From Pisolithus tinctorius (taxonomy: Eukaryota; Basidiomycota; Agaricomycetes; Boletales; Pisolithaceae), in NCBI GenBank assembly GCA_024663395.1, contig JANFAH010000005.1, positions 372,001 to 436,000 on the forward strand: DNA of 64,000 nucleotides. Reading direction: 5' to 3'. The first letter of the stretch is position 1, and each line of letters begins with the position of its first letter. The notes under the pieces were generated by a model. The model was not told the origin of the DNA. It did no database searches and saw only the letters and a program-made list of their open reading frames with translations. Below are positions 12,029 through 21,505 of this stretch, piece by piece. The position numbers and the translations under genes are program-made.

Positions 12029-12039
12029 AGATTTCGAAT
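12029..12039 (+). other. Primer-binding site, self-priming type
   Basis: AGATTTCGAAT starts two bases after the 5' LTR. It is the exact 11-nt reverse complement of 11835-11845, at the predicted RNA 5' end. No TGG typical of tRNA-primed sites is present. This is the arrangement known from Tf1-type self-primed elements, in which the first 11 nt of the RNA folds back as primer. The LTR partner motif is also intact in the 3' LTR and the solo LTR. Confidence 0.7.
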
Positions 12040-12210
12040 CACCCGGACACATCAAAGCCCGGATTACCCTTCGGATACCTGTGGACTGGAATCCTTGCTA
12101 GGCAAAATAGCCTGCAAAACGTCCACCTCCCGCCACCTTATCAGGAACCACTGGTTTAATATCAGTGAGCTAGCCCCTAATCATCGGCACTAACCTTCCC
12201 CTTCGTCAAC

Positions 12211-13689
12211 GTGTCTTCGCACCACCAAGAAGAAGGAAGTCGGAGGCCTCCATCAGCAGCCTCCTCGTTCAAACCTCCCATTCCAACTCGTAAAGGAAAA
12301 GAAGTCCTCCAAGCGAGGCCACTTATTCGTCACCCTTCGGTCGACACACCCAAACCCCATATAGGTCTTGAAGACCCGCCAGTAAGGCCCCATCTAGGGC
12401 AAGCGGCAGAATCGACCTCACCCGTTAACTTTACTTCGTATCGAAACCCGGAGCCTCTCGGCTCAGATATTATCGACACAGGGACAGCCGGACCAGCGGA
12501 CCCCTCACCATCGGAACCTTCTACCGATATATACATACCAGCTTCCGCCAACCCGATGGCAGAAGAACTCGCCCACCAAACCTCTGGACTTTCGCTCCAG
12601 GACCCCTTTGCCAGCCAGAGTAAGGTCACTCCCGAAATGGCTGCGCATTTCTACAAGTCCCTTTTCAACCGAGATGTGGAAAAGCCTAAAGGCCCTCCCC
12701 GAGGATCCGAGGAGAAAGGAAAGGATCACGACTCTAGGGGGAGCGGACTGAAAGAAATCGGCTTGAACAAACCCTTCTCGTACACCGGAGCTCATCAGGA
12801 CTTCTCCGCCTGGCTGAGCAGTGTCAAACTCTACCTCGCCACCAACGAGCATGTCTACTACGAAGATCAGTCCAAGATCGCCTTCGCCCTCTCTTATATG
12901 GGCAGTGGTTCGGCCCACGCCTTCACAGAAGCCTATGTCAACGAAAATACCACAGTACTCGGCGACCTCAAAATCTTCGACGGTTGGGACGAGTTTGTCG
13001 CTAAACTAAAGGAGACCTTCCAAGTAGGAGATGCCAAAGCAACCGCGCTAATCTACCTGTCGGCAATCCGCCAGGGGGACCGCTCCCTCGACGAGTACAT
13101 CGCCGACTTCCGCAATTGCCTCAACAAGGCCCAGATCTCTACTAAGGATACCACTGCCGCGGTCTTCTTCGGGAAAGGCCTTAACGAAGAAGTCAACAAG
13201 TGGATCCTCATGTCAGGTCCCAAACCCGACACAGTAGAAGACTGGATCCGTCAGGCAACATCCGCGCGCGCTGCTATGGCCACACTCAAAGTCTTCTCCG
13301 GAAAGGCATCTTTCCAAGACCGCTCCTATCTATGGAAGCAAGAACAAACTTCTCACGGATCAAAGTCGTCTTCTTCATTTCCGAAGACTCCGTACCGAGA
13401 CCCTTACGCCATGGATGTTGATCGGAAGTCCAAGGTCCGATCACAGAGCGAAGCTCCTACCTGTTATGGATGCGGTAAGACAGGGCACATGAAGTCTAAA
13501 TGCCCCTCGTCCGCAACAAGCAATAGGTCTTCCTCGGCCCAGAAATTCCGCACTCGCATCCTGGCAATGCTTGAGGAGCTCGACAAGAATTCCGAAGAGG
13601 AGGAAGATTCAGAACCGGTCGACAATACCTGTGGGGAGAATGACAAACCCACAGATGACGGTGGTCCAAAGGGACAACCGGATTTTTGA
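12211..13689 (+). pseudogene. gag: Chromovirus gag (capsid, CCHC nucleocapsid)
   Basis: About 490 codons. The N-terminus is Pro/Ser-rich; residues about 185-400 form a retrotransposon capsid-type region (FSAWLSSVKLYL, WDEFVAKLKETF, SLDEYIADFRNCL), followed by a CCHC zinc knuckle CYGCGKTGHMKSKC near 13461-13502 and an acidic tail. Would form the virus-like particle and bind element RNA. The frame opens with GTG at 12211 in the context CAACGTGTCTTCG, one transition from an ATG that would read MSSHHQEE; no other ATG occurs in frame for over 100 codons. The start codon therefore seems lost in this copy. The gag stop (13687-13689) overlaps the pol frame, which is -1. Confidence 0.8.
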
Positions 13690-16600
13690 ATGGCTCCCCT
13701 GGTGTAGCGTCAGGAAGAGAGCCCATAGTATCTCGAAAGATAGAGGTTAAGATAGGAACCGAGAAAGTGTATGATTACAAACAAGATATGTCAATCACTT
13801 CTATCGCTGGTTTCGCTTACCTCGTCGATCGACAAAACGCTACCGTCCGAACCATCCTCGACTCGGGCGCCGAAACAAATATCATCGATCCGGCCATAGT
13901 CGAAAAATACGAAATCCCGACACGAAAAATTGCCCGCCCATGGGAGTCAAGAAGCTACAAGGGCAGGACAGGAGACTGGGTTACCCACATCGCTTCCTTC
14001 AAAGCCAAAATTTGGGGAAAGACTATGCGCATCCGTGCATATGTCCTCAAGCTCGGAAATTGGGAATCCTTACTCCTCGGAATGCCCTGGCTCAGAGAGC
14101 ATAACCCCATAATCAGCTGGACCTCCAGAAAGCTGATCGGTTGGGGGGAACTCGACCATGGTCTCGACAAGAAAAACCGTGTTCGCGGAACTGACTTCGC
14201 CCGGACCGTCAAGATATCCCGCACGTCCATTTCCACGAAACTCGAAGCTTCACATGTGCAAGCAGAGGTTGATTTACCCCCGGAATATCGGGACTTCTCG
14301 GTGGTCTTCTCTGAAGAAGAAATCCCTCTTCCGCCACACCGCGGTTTCCTCGATCATGAAATCCGCCTGAAGCCCGGCTTCCAGCCGAAGAAAGGAGCAA
14401 TCTACCCACTCTCCCTCGACAAACTCAAGGGACTTGACGAGTTCATCGACGAAAATCTCAAATGTGGAAAGATTCGCCCCTCGAAATCTTCGCAGGCAGC
14501 CCCTGTCTTTTTCGTCGGAAAGAAAGACAGCAAAAGAAGACTCATCCAGGATTACCGATACCTGAACTCTCACACCATCGTCGATTCCTACCCTCTCCCC
14601 GATGTCAAGACACTTCTTGACGAACTCGCCGGCTCTCGCTATTTTGCCAAGTTCGATGTTCGGTGGGGCTTCACCAATATTCGGGTAAAGGAAGGAGACG
14701 AATGGAAAGGGGCCTTTATAACCCCTAGAGGGCTCTTCGAACCAACGGTGATGTTCTTCGGACAATGCAACTCACCGCCTACCTTCCAGAGGTACATGGA
14801 TCACACGTTCGGAGAACTCAAGAACGAGAGAAAGGCCGTCATCTTCATGGATGATGTCACCATACACTCGAAAACGAGAGAAGGTCTACGTGAAGCGGTC
14901 CGCCGTTTTCTGCAGATAGCCTCCAAAGAACACCTTCGCCTGAAGCTGAAGAAGTGTACCTTTGAAGCCGAAGAAATAGAATTCTTGGGATTCGTGATCC
15001 GTCAGGGTCAATATGAACCGTCGGAAATCAAAATCGAAGCCATCAAAACCTGGCCCGCGCCGACGACCCTCAAGGAACTTCGGTCCTTCTTAGGCTTCTG
15101 TAACTTCTATTGACAGTTCATTTCCGGCTTCTCGCAGACCGCCCATCCACTACATGACCTCTCGAAGAAAAACGCAAAATGGACTTGGGGCCCGGAGCAA
15201 AGCTCCGCTTTCGAGGCACTCAAGAAAGCCCTCTCGTCCAAACCCGTCCTTCGTCTCCCAGATCTCCGGAAGCCGTTCGTACTCCACACCGATGCCTCCA
15301 AGCTCGGCACCGGCGCGGTCCTGTCGCAAGCCGACAACTCGGGAATACTCCACCCCTGTGCGTATATGTCTCAGTCACTAACTGGAGCGGAACAGAACTA
15401 TCAGGTCTATGACCTGGAGATGCTAGCGGTGATGCGCGCCCTCAAGCAGTGGCGCCCTTACCTCCTGTCCCCTCTGGAGCCGACCTGGGTCTATACAGAC
15501 CATCAAAATATCACTTACTACGCACAACTGCAAAAGCTTACAGCAAGACAAGCCCGCTGGCAAGCTACGCTACAGGAGTACCCGCTACAGTTCGTCCACA
15601 TCGCGGGAACCAAAAATTCTGCCGCCAACACACTCTCGCGCCGCTCGGATTTCAATGCCGAGCCAGAAACTGTCTCCACCCTACTGCCAAAGGCCGTTTG
15701 GCTTGAGGGGGGGGTGAGACCCTCCGTTGTTTCCCTTTTTAAGATCGACCGGACCGTTCCCGAGCCCTCCACGGCTCCCCCGCCCCTCCGGAAGGTCTCC
15801 TCCAAAGAACCGGAACCTACTGAATGCCCACCTGAGGAAAAGGAAAAGGTTCAGAAAGGTAAAGGACGCGTTTTCCAGCTAAATGCCGACCTGTACCAGG
15901 AGGTAAAAAAGGCTTCCGCGTCCCTGTCCGCACCGGAAACAACCCAAGGGTCTGACGGGGTCAGGAGAAAGGGAAGAAGGATCTTCGTACCGGAACCGGT
16001 CCGCCAAGACATCCTTCGGCAGTACCATAACACCCCCGCTTTCGGACACCCTGGGGTAAAAGCAATGACGAAGAAGATGAACAAATACGTGTGGTGGCCC
16101 GGAATGTACCAGTCTATCCGGAACTACTGTAGAGGTTGTCCCTCGTGCCAAGCCAACAAGGTCAATACTCATCTGACCACACCCCCTATCACCCCGCACG
16201 ACGTGGCGAAGAACCCCTTCCCCTTTAAACAGGTCTCGATGGACCTAGTCACTGACTTGCCCCTGTCTGGCGGCAAGTACGACTCTATCCTTACCATCGT
16301 CGACCAGGGACTTACTAAGGGTGTGTTCTTCCTACCCACCGCTAAGACAGTAGACAGTGTCGGCATTGCGGACCTCTACCATGCCTATGTCTACCCGCAT
16401 TGGGGTGTCCCGGAGGCTGTCATATCGGATCGTGGTCCTCAATTCGTCTCCACTTTCACCAGAGATCTCTACCACGCCCTCAGAATCGAATTGAAGGCTT
16501 CCACCGCGTACCATCCACAGACCAATGGCGAAGCCGAGCGTGTAAACCAGGAGGTCGGAACCTACCTCCGCATGTACGCGGATACGGATCCCCACAATTG

Positions 16601-17312
16601 GCACACGAAACTACCTGACGCTCAAATGGCGCATAATTCACGCATACATTCGTCTCACAACCAATCACCTTACTCGCTCATGTATGGGTTTGACCCAGCT
16701 CCCTACCCTACAGGACAACCCCCGCAGGAGTCGTTAGCTGGCGATCGACTCGAGCAGTTGGCCGCAAATCGAGACGCCGCGATAATCGCTCATAAAGAAG
16801 CTCAGGAGTTGATGAAATCGAGATCAAAAGGAACTTATATGGAGTTCTCCGTAGGAGATAAGGTTTGGCTTGACGCTTCTGACCTAAAAAGAGATGTTCC
16901 ATCAAGGAAGCTTGTGCCCCGACGTCACGGCCCGTTTGTGGTTTCCGAACGGATCAGCCTGGTCGCCTACAAGCTGGAACTACCCCCTAACTGGCGAATA
17001 CATCCCGTATTCCACGCGTCAAAGCTCACCCCTTTCATCGAAACGCGCGAATATGGCCTGGCACAACCCCCGCCTCCACCAGAATTGGTAGGAGACGAGA
17101 ACGAATGGGAGGTCGAGGCTATACTCAAACACAAACGTGCGCGCAAGGTCAAGTCATCGTCTAAAGAGCCCGGTGTAAACCCGCAGCCAAAATACCTCTA
17201 TCTCGTCAAGTGGCTCGGTTACCCGCATTCCCAGAACAGTTGGGAGGGCGAGGAAAACCTTATAAATGCCCCAGAGGTTCTTGCAGAGTACAAGCGCGTC
17301 CACTCCCTCTGA
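13659..17312 (+). pseudogene. pol: Chromovirus pol: PR-RT-RNaseH-IN-chromodomain
   Basis: In order: aspartic protease (LDSGAETNIID, near 13857), reverse transcriptase (FAKFDVRWGF; catalytic FMDD near 14845), RNase H (HTDASKLGTGAV near 15286; YTDHQN near 15495), integrase zinc finger (HNTPAFGHPGV...CRGCPSC, 16028-16155), integrase core (MDLVTDLP, SDRGPQF, HPQTNGEAERVNQE), and a C-terminal chromodomain (YLYLVKWLGYPHSQNSWEG, 17200-17255) that in such elements directs integration to chromatin. A single TGA at 15111-15113 breaks the NFY-RQFI motif of RT, consistent with CGA to TGA. Otherwise the frame is open for 3.6 kb. Pol overlaps the end of gag by 31 nt in the -1 frame (13659-13689), so it would be made by frameshifting; A-AAG-GGA at about 13668-13674 is a candidate slip site. 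Confidence 0.9.
15702..15717 (+). other. Central polypurine tract copy
   Basis: CTTGAGGGGGGGGTGA, identical over all 16 nt to the tract in front of the 3' LTR (18779-18794). It lies between the RNase H and integrase coding parts of pol and is translated as part of LEGGV. An internal copy like this could start a second plus-strand DNA, as the central tracts of Ty1 and lentiviruses do. That use is inferred. Confidence 0.6.
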
Positions 17313-17318
17313 AACGCC

Positions 17319-18783
17319 ATGTCCTACACCCCCAACACTGAAAACCCCGGCTCCGACTACTTTGACAATGACTTCCATGCCGACATCGACAAACCCTATG
17401 ACCCCTCACGTCCCTACTTCGATCGCTATGCCAGTACCCCTCCCCACCTCTCACAACCACCGGTACGCTCCCCCGGAGCGGTACGCGCCGTATCCCCCGC
17501 GGTATCCGCCAACTCCTCACATGGCAGTACCTACCAATCCCTTCACGACTCCGTCGCCTCCGCCACGTGCCCATACCCGTACCCGGTCATCTGCTCAGTC
17601 CCCTCTTCACAGAGAGCCCGCAAGGATGCCCGCAAGGGAAAGTCCAAAGCTCACTCAGGACCGCCCGAGCCTCGCGATGACCCCACTTTCAGAGCCTGCA
17701 ACACTCCCCCGCTCTCCCAAGCCGGTTACAGATCCCCCTCCCCGCTCCCTCGTGCTGGCCCATCCGCTCCAGCACCTTCCCTCGCACCGGCCAGTACCTC
17801 GGCCCCCGCGGTCACACCCGCAGCCCCCTCTACCGGAAAATGGGTGGCTCCCGAGGCAAGCATCTTCCTCGGTTACGTGCGGCTGCTTAACGACTTCGAG
17901 CGCTGGGAATCACACGGCTGGAGAGCAGGAGAACGTCACGAGCATCTACGGGTGCTGTCTAAAATCTTCAGAAGCTCAGAAGTGATCGGTAAACGCGTGC
18001 ACGACCAGGTGGCTACGGCAGAAGGAAGTTTCGAGGCGCATATGTACGAAGACATCGATAAAGCCAACTCCGCCATCCTCCAGGAAACCTTGAGAACCCA
18101 AGAAGCCGTTGTCAAGATCGTCCACAAAGACTACGGCCCCTCCCTCATATCTTCCTTTCGAGCCTTCCTCGACAGAACCCCCGTCGACGTTGTGGTCCGT
18201 GGGCTCCTCCCTCTGACGCATCAAGCAGCGTCTGGAAGATCAAGCCTACCTCCGGACCCTTACCGAGCGCAAACACGGGAGGTCGCGGGAGAAGAAACCG
18301 GTCTCGGAAGGACGATACAACATGGACCCGGAGGAAGCGGAGAGGCTGGTGGAGATGTCGAACAGAGGTGTCGCGATTGCTGGGAGAAGATTATACCGGG
18401 CCAGGGTCGAGAGCACTTCCAGGCCGTCGCAGACTCACTCGCATCCGTCCCGTTCAACGGATCGCCCCGCGACTGGCTCGACTTTTTCGCTCAGGCCCGA
18501 GGTGATTCCGCTGGAAGAGCCCTCTTCTACGCTTCTCAGACATCAAGAGCTTTACCGGCAACTCCCTTCATCCCTATACCTGTCTCCGCCCTCAGCAAAC
18601 GAGAACTTGGTGGGCTCGTTCCCGTCAATTGGCAGCATCCCCTCCATCAGTTCGCCTGCTACTGATGTTCACACCTTGGACATTGGTCATCTAACTGCCC
18701 AGCTCGCGGTGGCAACTAACTCAGAAATCCGCTCCTGGGTACAACAAGGCCTTTACCCGCCTTCGGAGGACCTCAGGCCTTGA
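17319..18783 (+). pseudogene. Chromovirus ORF3, unknown product after pol
   Basis: ATG at 17319, seven bases after the pol stop, ending at a stop directly in front of the polypurine tract: the envelope position. It encodes a Pro/Ser/Tyr-rich N-terminal part, then a helical central region (YVRLLNDFERWESHGW, EGSFEAHMYEDIDKAN), then RRIKQRLEDQAYLRTL and MDPEEAERLVEMSNRG. The last parts lie in the +1 frame: the switch is at about 18216, where an extra A would explain it, and the second frame has a TGA there. With that single base ignored the product is about 488 aa. I see no signal peptide or membrane span, so it is not an envelope protein. A parallel Pro-rich frame through 17400-17830 makes the exact N-terminal frame uncertain. 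No known family recognised. Confidence 0.6.
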
Positions 18784-18794
18784 GGGGGGGGTGA
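18779..18794 (+). other. 3' polypurine tract
   Basis: CTTGAGGGGGGGGTGA ends exactly at the first base before the 3' LTR, as expected for the plus-strand primer. Confidence 0.85.
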
Positions 18795-19483
18795 TGTTAT
18801 GCTGCGCTCACATGTTTCCCTTTTGCAGACACTCTACGTACCCGCTCGCGCCCGCTCCTGCCTCTAGAGGCGTTCCGCTTACCCGCAACCCGCTGTCTAC
18901 ACAGTTGGGCTTGCGTTCTGTACGTTTCTCCTTTTCTGTTTCCTTTTATGGTTGACCCCTGTCAACCCCATGTTGTACTATACTCGGACATTACGTCCGC
19001 TTCCGCTTCCCTCCGTGATCCGCTGGTGGCCCTGATCCACGCGATCACGTGACACGTTCACCCCTGTCTAGCTCGGGTGAACGCTCCACCCTTGACTCAT
19101 ATACGCGGTTAGTCCCTCTTGTAATTTAGTGGTTAATCCCTCTCGCATAGCCGTCTACCCTTGCGCCCGCATCGCAGTGACTCCGTCCTGCCCTGTTCGG
19201 ACTCGGGTGAACGACTGGACGAGTGTTCGAATGTTTGGCCCGCAGTACTGTACATATGTATATAAACCCGCATGTATCGTACTGGTCCCTCATTCGAAAT
19301 CTACTTTGCAACCACCCTTAGCTCTGTGCGTTGTACCAACAAGGACTCGCCAGTATGACTTCGGTTGGCCAAGACTAGTGTTCCGCCGCTAGTGAAGTTA
19401 AATTACGCGCCCCTCTCGCACAGTCACGTGCTTGTGCTTCATCGCACTCGATTCGTGGCGCAATACGAGTCGTCGGCATAACA
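18795..19483 (+). repeat. 3' LTR of chromovirus
   Basis: 689 bp, TGTTATGC to GCATAACA. Eighteen differences from the 5' LTR, all transitions, 17 in a CpG/TpG/CpA context. TATA box and the 11-nt primer motif are preserved. Confidence 0.95.
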
Positions 19484-19488
19484 GGGCC

Positions 19489-19630
19489 TGTGACATGGAT
19501 TGGTTGTTCTGGTAAACTGAACTCACATGAACACAGCACATGTGCTTAGTCAGCAATGCAGCTGCTCACCACCAAGTCCAGGGGTACAAACACAAAAACA
19601 AAGGCAAGAAATAAAACAAGTCCTTCCACC
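19489..19630 (-). repeat. LTR of element B, piece 2 of 3
   Basis: Continues the broken LTR: TGTGACATGGA onwards aligns with 7329-7480 of LTR A (shared GGTAAACTGAACT, ACCAAGTCCAGGGGTACAAA). It ends with CCACC, the target duplication of the solo LTR that follows. Confidence 0.8.
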
Positions 19631-20319
19631 TGTTATGCCGACGACTCGTATCGCGCCACGAATTGAGTGCGATGAAGCACAAGCACGTGACTGCGCGAGA
19701 GGGGCGCGTAATTTAACTTCACTAGCGGCGGAACACTAGTCTTGGCCAACCGAAGTCGTACTGGCGAGTCCTTGTTGGTACAACGCACAGAGCTAAGGGT
19801 GGTTGCAAAGTAGATTTCGAATGAGGGACCAGTACGATACATGCGGGTTTATATACATATGTACAGTACTGCGGGCCAAACATTCGAACACTCGTCCAGT
19901 CGTTCACCCGAGTCCGAACAGGGCAGGACGGAGTCACTGCGATGTGGGCGCAAGGGTAGACGGCTATGCGAGAGGGATTAACCACTAAATTACAAGAGGG
20001 ACTAACCGCGTATATGAGTCAAGGGTGGAGCGTTCACCCGAGCTAGACAGGGGTGAACGTGTCACGTGACCGCGTGGATCAGGGCCACCAGCGGATCACG
20101 GAGGGAAGCGGAAGCGGACGTAATGTCCGAGTATAGTACAACGCGGGGTTGACAGGGGTCAACCATAAAAGGAAACAGAAAAGGAGAAACGTACAGAACG
20201 CAAGCCCAACTGTGTAGACAGCGGGTTGCGGGTAAGCGGAACGCCTCTAGAGGCGGGAGCGGGCACGAGCGGGTACGTAGAGTGTCTGCAAAAGGGAAAC
20301 ATGTGAGCGCAGCATAACA
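19631..20319 (-). repeat. Solo LTR of the same chromovirus family, inverted
   Basis: 689 bp reverse-complement copy of the LTR, flanked by CCACC on both sides (19626-19630 and 20320-20324). No internal sequence remains, so it arose by LTR-LTR recombination. It keeps CpG at the site where the 5' LTR reads CA and the 3' LTR reads TG (11402-11403), showing CG was ancestral there. Confidence 0.92.
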
Positions 20320-20324
20320 CCACC

Positions 20325-20379
20325 CCTAAACTCCTGACCAAGATGGATTCCCCTAGGGAACTCAAACTCGTTCCCTACA
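20325..20379 (-). repeat. LTR of element B, piece 3 of 3
   Basis: Final 55 bp: CCTAGGGAACTC..CGTTCCCTACA aligns with the end of LTR A (7507-7534). Host-like sequence starts after it. Confidence 0.75.
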
Positions 20380-20666
20380 CTGATTGTGTAATGGTCATGT
20401 TGCTGCGCTTTTTATGCTTATGTAATCACATAAAATGCGGAGGAGTGATGAAAATAAACTGTGGGGATTTGTGGGGAGAAACTCCTAAGGGGGGGGAGGT
20501 CTCAGATCTGCACTACTAGTATATTGATGCATCACTACTGGTATAAGGGAGCTGGGCAGTCTTGCATCACAGTAATGCTACAATTATCACAATTGACATC
20601 AGGAGGACAGGGAATGGTGTTCCTCACAATACATACTTGGTATGAAATGCAAAGGACAGTACACAG

Positions 20667-20822
20667 AACTACCCAAAATGATGTGTGAAACTCCCAAGTA
20701 CAATGCACAAAACTCCCAAGTATGATCTGCAAAACTCCAAAGTCCAAAGCACAAAACTCCCAAGTCCAAAACGCAAAACTCCCAAGTCCAAAACGCGAAA
20801 CTCCCAAGTCCGAAGTGTAATT
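20667..20822. repeat. 22-bp tandem minisatellite
   Basis: ACTCCCAAGTCCAAAACGCAA-type unit repeated about seven times with exact 22-bp phase: the ACTCCCAAG core starts at 20690, 20712, 20734, 20756, 20778 and 20800, with a weaker copy at 20668. A further partial copy lies near 20872. It lies 0.7 kb upstream of the TPR-HET gene. Confidence 0.85.
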
Positions 20823-21505
20823 TATCAAAGTCAAATATGTAATTTGCGGTACTCGAGGTCCTCAAACGCCAAACTCCCAAATGCGGAATGCAATTCGCCG
20901 AAGTCCGAAGTCCGGGGGAGCATGATGCTCCGGCTTTCCATAGACTACAGCAAAAGGCTGGCACGATGCCGGTGTCATGTCTGCGATGTCAGTGGAACCT
21001 TAAGTGGAATAACATTGTGGTGGGGCTCTTTCTCTTTATAGCCATGGTTACCTGCCCTCTCTCTCACACAGACATCCACCTGCACCTGGTGAATTCCTCC
21101 TCATCCTCAATCTGCGTGACTTACTCAACAAGCACAGCCGAATTTTCTCTCACTTCTTTAGCCAAATCGCACTTTTCGCATCTATCGCTGAGGTCCATAT
21201 CGGTCCGTCTTTGGGTCATACGCATTGACCTCCGTGTAGTCTTATCCCCACTTTGTTCTGACTGACACCCAAGATTGCCAGCTCCGCACTCTGTGTCGTC
21301 GCCCTGGGTCCCTTCGCTCTGTTTGATTGGCCTTGCTGATCTGGGTACCATTCTGATATTCAAAACTTTTTTTCGTTTGTTGCTCGTTTCGAGGGGTATG
21401 ACTCTACTGCTCCTGTCTTATTGCAGCTGATTACGGAACCTGGCATGAAGGCAGAACCATTTCCATCGTGTAACGGTGTATATCCTCCTGTGTAACTCCG
21501 TCCAC
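20823..21505. other. Upstream region of TPR-HET gene
   Basis: No gene supported. A pyrimidine-rich stretch and TTATTGCAG near 21416-21424 could be the 3' splice site of an upstream non-coding or short coding exon of the HET gene; not proven. Confidence 0.3.

Larger units (their letters stand above)
11338..19483 (+). mobile_element. Full-length chromovirus (Ty3/gypsy LTR retrotransposon)
   Basis: 8146 bp, bounded by two 689-bp LTRs and by the target duplication GGGCC (11333-11337 and 19484-19488). Order: 5' LTR, self-priming type primer site, gag, pol (protease, RT, RNase H, integrase, chromodomain), a third ORF, polypurine tract, 3' LTR. The chromodomain places it among chromoviruses. It was inserted into the LTR of older element B. 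The LTRs differ at 18 positions, all transitions, and pol has one nonsense codon, so this copy is probably inactive. A solo LTR of the same family lies 148 bp downstream in the opposite orientation. Confidence 0.95.

Noticed and set aside
12029..12045. TTCGAATC near the primer site as a tRNA gene or tRNA T-arm
   Set aside because: No cloverleaf can be drawn around it and no CCA-complement TGG starts at the LTR edge; pairing with the RNA 5' end explains it better.
17319..18783. ORF3 as a viral envelope gene
   Set aside because: No signal peptide, membrane span or cysteine-rich ectodomain in any frame.
20667..20822. 22-bp repeats as a CRISPR array
   Set aside because: Units are head to tail without unique spacers, in a fungal genome.
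21041..21265. Coding exon upstream of the HET gene
   Set aside because: Frame is Ser/Leu-rich without conserved features and a splice join to 21506 could not be shown.
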